This document shows positions 6,545-9,722 of a stretch of 9,722 bases of DNA, one piece after another. Under the pieces are notes generated by a model. It was not told the DNA's origin. It searched no databases and was given only the letters and a program-made list of their open reading frames with translations. Source of the stretch: Spirochaetia bacterium (GTDB lineage: Bacteria; Spirochaetota; Spirochaetia; Treponematales; Breznakiellaceae); the NCBI GenBank assembly GCA_025997495.1, contig BNUR01000112.1:1-9722 (forward strand). The letters are read 5' to 3'. The translations under genes and the position numbers were made by a program. Numbering within the stretch: position 1 is the stretch's first letter; each line of letters opens with the position of its first letter.

Positions 6545-8089
6545 TTATGTTTCAGAGTTATGATCTTCCTCAGAGTCTTGCACAATAAGGTGCAATAAAT
6601 GCAGCATATCCCCGATCCGTTTGTGCATCCCGGCGGCCCGGCCTTCCAGAGCCCCGTTGGAATAGGACTCCAGTTCCGTCCAGTTCAGGATGAGCAGGGA
6701 AATCGGCCGCCGGTAATCCTCAAGGATGTCCAAGAGGCCGTCGGCTACAACAGAAAGATTGAAGATTGCGTCGGTGATGATAAGCTGCGCTTCGCTGTTC
6801 AGGCGATCAAGGCTTATATTAATATTCCGTATCTGGTTTTTGCTAAGGTCTTTCCTGGAGAGGGCCTTTTCCAGCTTTGGGCCGTAGACGCCTTCGTCCG
6901 AAAGGGATTCGTCCAGGGCCTTAATCGTATCGGGCAGGCTGTCCAGCAGCCGCATCGCGTCCGACAGGGGGCGGAACAGGGCGGGGGAAACCCATTGGCC
7001 CCGGATCATGAGCAGATCCGAAAAAAATTGTAATTGTGCGCGTTCATTCAACAGAAAAACTATGAGGTAATTGAGCCCCCGGGCAAAGATGTATCCGTTA
7101 AGATTATTATTTTTATACAGTTCATTGTTCTCTTCGGTATAGTAGGTCAGCCGCTCCGTATCGGTATCACCGAAAAATCGCCTGGCGCATTTGGCAATCC
7201 GGGCGTCATGTTTCGCATTGGTGATCCGGGTGAGGTGCTCAAATATTTCCTGCCGGATGTTTTCCAGGTATGCCCCGGTGATATGTTCCCGGGTAAGGTG
7301 GTGAGTCCATCCCCAGTTGGGATCCTTGATAATAAACTGGATCAGCATCTCAAGGATACCCGATCGTTTTACGTCCTGTATTTCGGACAGCATCTTATTC
7401 CACAATTTTGGATTAACCACATCCGCCCCTTTGAAGCTTTTCAGCACCCCAAGGGCCGCGTCCCAGTCCCGATCGGTATCAAAAGCGGCGGTCAATTCCA
7501 GAAAATCCTTAAGCTCATCGGTAATCGTTGTTCCCTGAATAGAAACAAACTGAGGTTTACCGTTGAAGTTGTGTTCGCTTAACTGGATGTCAAATTTCCG
7601 CAGTAAAAAATAAAAATCGTAGGTAACAAATTGGGCCATACTCAGGATGAGTGTATAACATCCGTCAATGGCATTTACCCGTTCCGGATCAAAGCCCGCA
7701 GCCAGGCGGTCGAATTCATCCTGCATTTGCCGGGCAAGATCCCCGGAGGATATCTCTTCCGCCCGCCTTTCTATGACCTCCGGGGAAAGCTGCTCCAGTA
7801 TGGCTAATTGCGTTTTGTCCAGAAATGCTTGGATCGTAACCAGCTTTAGCCTGCTTGACTGGACCGCATTCTGGAAAAAAGCCTGGGCGGGAGAAACGGC
7901 CTTATAAACAGCGAAAAAGAACTGGGCCATCTCCGGGGTCGCCTCTTCGGTCTTTATCCGGTAGAAGTTCCCGTATTTATTGGCCGCCAGCATCTTCGTC
8001 ATCCGTTTCAGCAACCGCTTCCGCTCCCGTTCGGACTCGGGCTTTCCGGTAATGAGGGAGATAAGCCAACTAAAAAACGAAGACGCCAT
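6545..8089 (-). CDS. Large helical protein of unknown function, DUF5312-like (spirochaete family)
   Basis: I do not know a function for this 514-residue protein. Its style (largely alpha-helical, many Asp, Glu, Leu, Phe and Tyr residues) fits what I remember as DUF5312, a family mostly reported in spirochaetes; that assignment is from memory. It has no signal peptide. The first 15 residues (MASSFFSWLISLITG) are hydrophobic or amphipathic and could touch the membrane, followed by a basic stretch ERERKRLLKR at 20-29. No catalytic motif, Walker box or metal site is apparent. A moderately hydrophobic segment lies around GYIFARGLNYLIVFLL in the middle third. The start ATG at 8089 has a GGGG about 8 nt upstream, 17 nt after the rny stop, so the two are probably cotranscribed. 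Its place between rny and ymdB suggests a role with RNase Y, by association only. Confidence 0.85.
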   Translation of the reverse strand: MASSFFSWLISLITGKPESERERKRLLKRMTKMLAANKYGNFYRIKTEEATPEMAQFFFAVYKAVSPAQAFFQNAVQSSRLKLVTIQAFLDKTQLAILEQLSPEVIERRAEEISSGDLARQMQDEFDRLAAGFDPERVNAIDGCYTLILSMAQFVTYDFYFLLRKFDIQLSEHNFNGKPQFVSIQGTTITDELKDFLELTAAFDTDRDWDAALGVLKSFKGADVVNPKLWNKMLSEIQDVKRSGILEMLIQFIIKDPNWGWTHHLTREHITGAYLENIRQEIFEHLTRITNAKHDARIAKCARRFFGDTDTERLTYYTEENNELYKNNNLNGYIFARGLNYLIVFLLNERAQLQFFSDLLMIRGQWVSPALFRPLSDAMRLLDSLPDTIKALDESLSDEGVYGPKLEKALSRKDLSKNQIRNINISLDRLNSEAQLIITDAIFNLSVVADGLLDILEDYRRPISLLILNWTELESYSNGALEGRAAGMHKRIGDMLHLLHLIVQDSEEDHNSET

Positions 8090-8106
8090 AGCAAGCCCCG
8101 GGTTAC

Positions 8107-9636
8107 TTACCGCGCGTACTCGGTAATCCTGGTTTCCCGTATAATCGTTACCCGGATCCTCCCGGGGTAGCGCAGGTCGTTCTCGATCTTTCTGGCAATC
8201 TGCTTAGCCAGATCCCGGGACTGCTCGTCGTTCACCGCTTCGTTATTGACGATGATTCGCAGCTCCCGCCCCGCCTGGATGGCAAAAGCCTTTTCCACCC
8301 CGGTAAAGCCCGTGGCGATATTCTCCAGGTTTTCCAGCCGCTTGACGTAGTTGTCCAGGGTTTCCCGCCGGGCCCCGGGCCGGGCCGCAGAAATGGCGTC
8401 CGCAATCTGTACCAGCACCGATTCGATACAGGAGGGTTCCATATCGTTGTGGTGGCTTCCGATGGCGTTGATAATCCGGGGATCCTCCCCCATCTTCCGG
8501 GCCATATCCATGCCGATTTCCGCGTGGTTCAGGTCCGAATCGCTTTCGATCCCCTTGCCAATGTCGTGGAGCAGGGCTCCCCGCTTGGCCAGTTCCCGGT
8601 TTGCCCCAATCTCCGAGGCTAAAATCCCCGCGATGATCGCCACTTCCCTGGAGTGGTAGAGCACGTTCTGGCCGTAACTGGTACGGAAATAGAGCCGCCC
8701 CAGGGCGCGTATGGCCTCCTGGTTGATGTTGTGGATACCCAGGTCGAAGAGCACCTTTTCGCCCTCCTCGAAGATTTTCTGGGAAATATCCTTGGTAACC
8801 TTGGTGACAATCTCCTCAATCCGGGCCGGATGGATCCGCCCGTCGACGATGAGCCGTTCCATGCTCACCTTGGCGATTTCCCGGCGCACCGGGTCAAAGC
8901 AGGAGATAACCACCGCCTCCGGGGTATCGTCGATGATGATATCCACCCCGGTCATGGTTTCCAGGGTACGGATGTTCCGCCCCTCCCGGCCGATAATCCG
9001 CCCCTTCATTTCGTCGTTGGGAAGGGTCACGGTGGCCACGGTCACTTCGCCGGTCACCTCCGTGGCCAGCCGCTGGATGGTGGTGAGCAGCACATCCCGG
9101 GCCTTCTTTTCCGCGGAAAGGCCGGCCTCCGCCTCAATCTTGAGGACAAGCCCCTGGGCATCATGCCGGGCTTCATTTTCCACATCCCGGATAATAAGGG
9201 CCTTCGCTTCGTCCACGGTGAGCCCCGAAATCCGCTCCAGTTCCGCCCGGTACCGCTCTTCTTCCTTACCCAGAGCATCGTCCCTGGACTGGAGAACCCG
9301 TTCCCTGTCCGCCTGGAGCAGTTCGGTCTTCTCTATTTGAGCCGTTTTCTTATCTATTACTTCTTCTTTCTGCAGAATACGTTTTTCGTACCGCTGCAAT
9401 TCTCCCCTGCGTTCCCGGGTCTCCCTTTCCTGCTGATTCCTATCGCGGATAACTTGTTCTTTTGCCTCAAGAAGTATCTCCTTCTTTTTAGCTTCAGCTT
9501 CCTTTATCGCATCCTGTTTTATACGTTCGGCGCGCTGCTCCGATGCCGTAAGTTGAAATCTGGCGTACAGCCATCGTATAGTCCAGCCTAAGGTTAACCC
9601 GGCAAGAGGGAGGATAATCTTAATTATCAACTCCAT
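8107..9636 (-). CDS. rny: Ribonuclease Y (membrane-anchored endoribonuclease)
   Basis: RNase Y starts bulk mRNA decay in bacteria that lack or supplement RNase E, cutting single-stranded A/U-rich sites; it sits at the inner membrane. All domains are present in the usual order and length (509 residues). An N-terminal membrane segment (about 3-24) leads to a long charged coiled coil (about 30-190, rich in E, K, R and Q). A KH domain follows with GRIIGREGRN (212-221, GxxG at 216-219), then an HD domain with H328, LLHDIGK (H357, D358), H371, SHHND (H395, H396) and D413. The C-terminus ends VIRETR-like, as IIRETRITEYAR, typical for the family. Start ATG 9636 has AAGGGG six nt upstream. It is the first gene of a minus-strand unit with the DUF5312-like gene and ymdB. 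Its leader carries a promoter, palindrome and hairpin described separately. Confidence 0.97.
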   Translation of the reverse strand: MELIIKIILPLAGLTLGWTIRWLYARFQLTASEQRAERIKQDAIKEAEAKKKEILLEAKEQVIRDRNQQERETRERRGELQRYEKRILQKEEVIDKKTAQIEKTELLQADRERVLQSRDDALGKEEERYRAELERISGLTVDEAKALIIRDVENEARHDAQGLVLKIEAEAGLSAEKKARDVLLTTIQRLATEVTGEVTVATVTLPNDEMKGRIIGREGRNIRTLETMTGVDIIIDDTPEAVVISCFDPVRREIAKVSMERLIVDGRIHPARIEEIVTKVTKDISQKIFEEGEKVLFDLGIHNINQEAIRALGRLYFRTSYGQNVLYHSREVAIIAGILASEIGANRELAKRGALLHDIGKGIESDSDLNHAEIGMDMARKMGEDPRIINAIGSHHNDMEPSCIESVLVQIADAISAARPGARRETLDNYVKRLENLENIATGFTGVEKAFAIQAGRELRIIVNNEAVNDEQSRDLAKQIARKIENDLRYPGRIRVTIIRETRITEYAR

Positions 9637-9663
9637 TATTTACCCCTTACCGATGAATGTAAG

Positions 9664-9679
9664 AGAACCCGTAGGTTCT
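9664..9679 (-). promoter_or_regulatory. UNCG-type hairpin in the rny mRNA leader
   Basis: On the minus strand AGAACC, TACG and GGTTCT make a perfect 6-bp stem closed by C-G around a UACG loop, which belongs to the exceptionally stable UNCG tetraloop class. If the nearby promoter is used, the hairpin begins only a few nucleotides from the mRNA 5' end. There is no U-run after it, so it is unlikely to be a terminator. 5'-terminal hairpins commonly protect mRNA from 5'-end-dependent decay; a role in RNase Y control is inference. Confidence 0.5.
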
Positions 9680-9691
9680 AAAATACTGTTT

Positions 9692-9721
9692 AAGATAGAA
9701 CAAAATGACAATAAATGTCAA
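9692..9721 (-). promoter_or_regulatory. Candidate sigma-70 promoter of rny
   Basis: Read on the minus strand, TTGACA (9721-9716) is a perfect -35 box, followed after 18 nt by TATCTT (9697-9692), a 4/6 match to the -10 consensus. The region is AT-rich relative to the GC-rich surroundings. The predicted start is near 9685, giving a leader of about 50 nt. The window ends one base beyond the -35 box, so upstream elements cannot be seen. Confidence 0.45.
9706..9720. promoter_or_regulatory. TGACA-N5-TGTCA palindrome over the rny -35 box
   Basis: A perfect inverted repeat of 5-bp arms around ATAAA overlaps the -35 box and the start of the spacer of the candidate rny promoter. The layout suits an operator for a dimeric repressor, but the short arms could also arise by chance in AT-rich DNA. 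I do not recognise a specific regulator. Confidence 0.3.
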
Positions 9722-9722
9722 G

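Noticed and set aside
7034..7582. Plus-strand open frame (182 codons) opposite the DUF5312-like gene
   Set aside because: It has no convincing ribosome binding site or homology, and the opposite strand has a 514-codon frame continuous with the rny unit.
8653..9591. Long open frame (312 codons) on the plus strand opposite rny
   Set aside because: It is antisense to a complete RNase Y with all domains; the translation is low-complexity and has no recognisable domain.

Overview
The window looks like chromosomal DNA of a spirochaete, most likely a GC-rich Treponema relative. The evidence is an rnf-type operon, a GH57/DUF1925/DUF1926 protein, and an RNase Y gene next to a large helical protein that I recall as a spirochaete family (DUF5312). 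The genus is inferred from gene content and protein style, not from a marker gene. Coding density is very high. There are no tRNAs, rRNAs, insertion sequences, phage genes or CRISPR arrays, and no gene-free stretch longer than about 100 bases.

Positions 1-5619 (+ strand) hold one tightly packed transcription unit: rnfC (5' end cut by the window edge), rnfD, rnfG, rnfE, rnfA and a GH57-family protein. Successive genes overlap (10, 14, 4 and 4 nt) or are 3 nt apart. The gene order CDGEA is that of a bacterial Rnf complex, a membrane ferredoxin:NAD+ oxidoreductase that pumps ions. Read residue by residue, however, the subunits have lost almost every redox cofactor site. RnfA and RnfE lack the cysteines that hold the intramembrane [2Fe-2S] cluster. 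RnfD and RnfG lack the Ser-Gly-Ala-Thr type flavinylation motifs. RnfC keeps two 4Fe-4S motifs but has diverged flavin-domain loops. All frames are intact, so this looks like a selected, divergent Rnf-like complex rather than decay. The GH57 protein that follows keeps the position of the catalytic Glu nucleophile but has lost the Asp general acid region and the aromatic/His motif of the active site.

Positions 5661-9722 (- strand) hold a converging unit, read from high to low coordinates: rny (RNase Y), a 514-aa DUF5312-like protein, and ymdB (a metallophosphodiesterase of the 2',3'-cyclic nucleotide type). rny-ymdB is a familiar neighbour pair in Firmicutes; here an uncharacterised protein sits between them, which suggests a role in RNA turnover. 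The rny leader (9637-9722) has a candidate sigma-70 promoter, a TGACA-N5-TGTCA palindrome over the -35 box, and a hairpin with a UNCG-class UACG loop close to the predicted mRNA 5' end.

The strongest candidate for something undescribed is the Rnf-like operon stripped of its cofactor sites. All motif comparisons were made from memory of family members (E. coli Rsx subunits, Thermococcus litoralis glucanotransferase, Bacillus RNase Y/YmdB) and should be confirmed by alignment.
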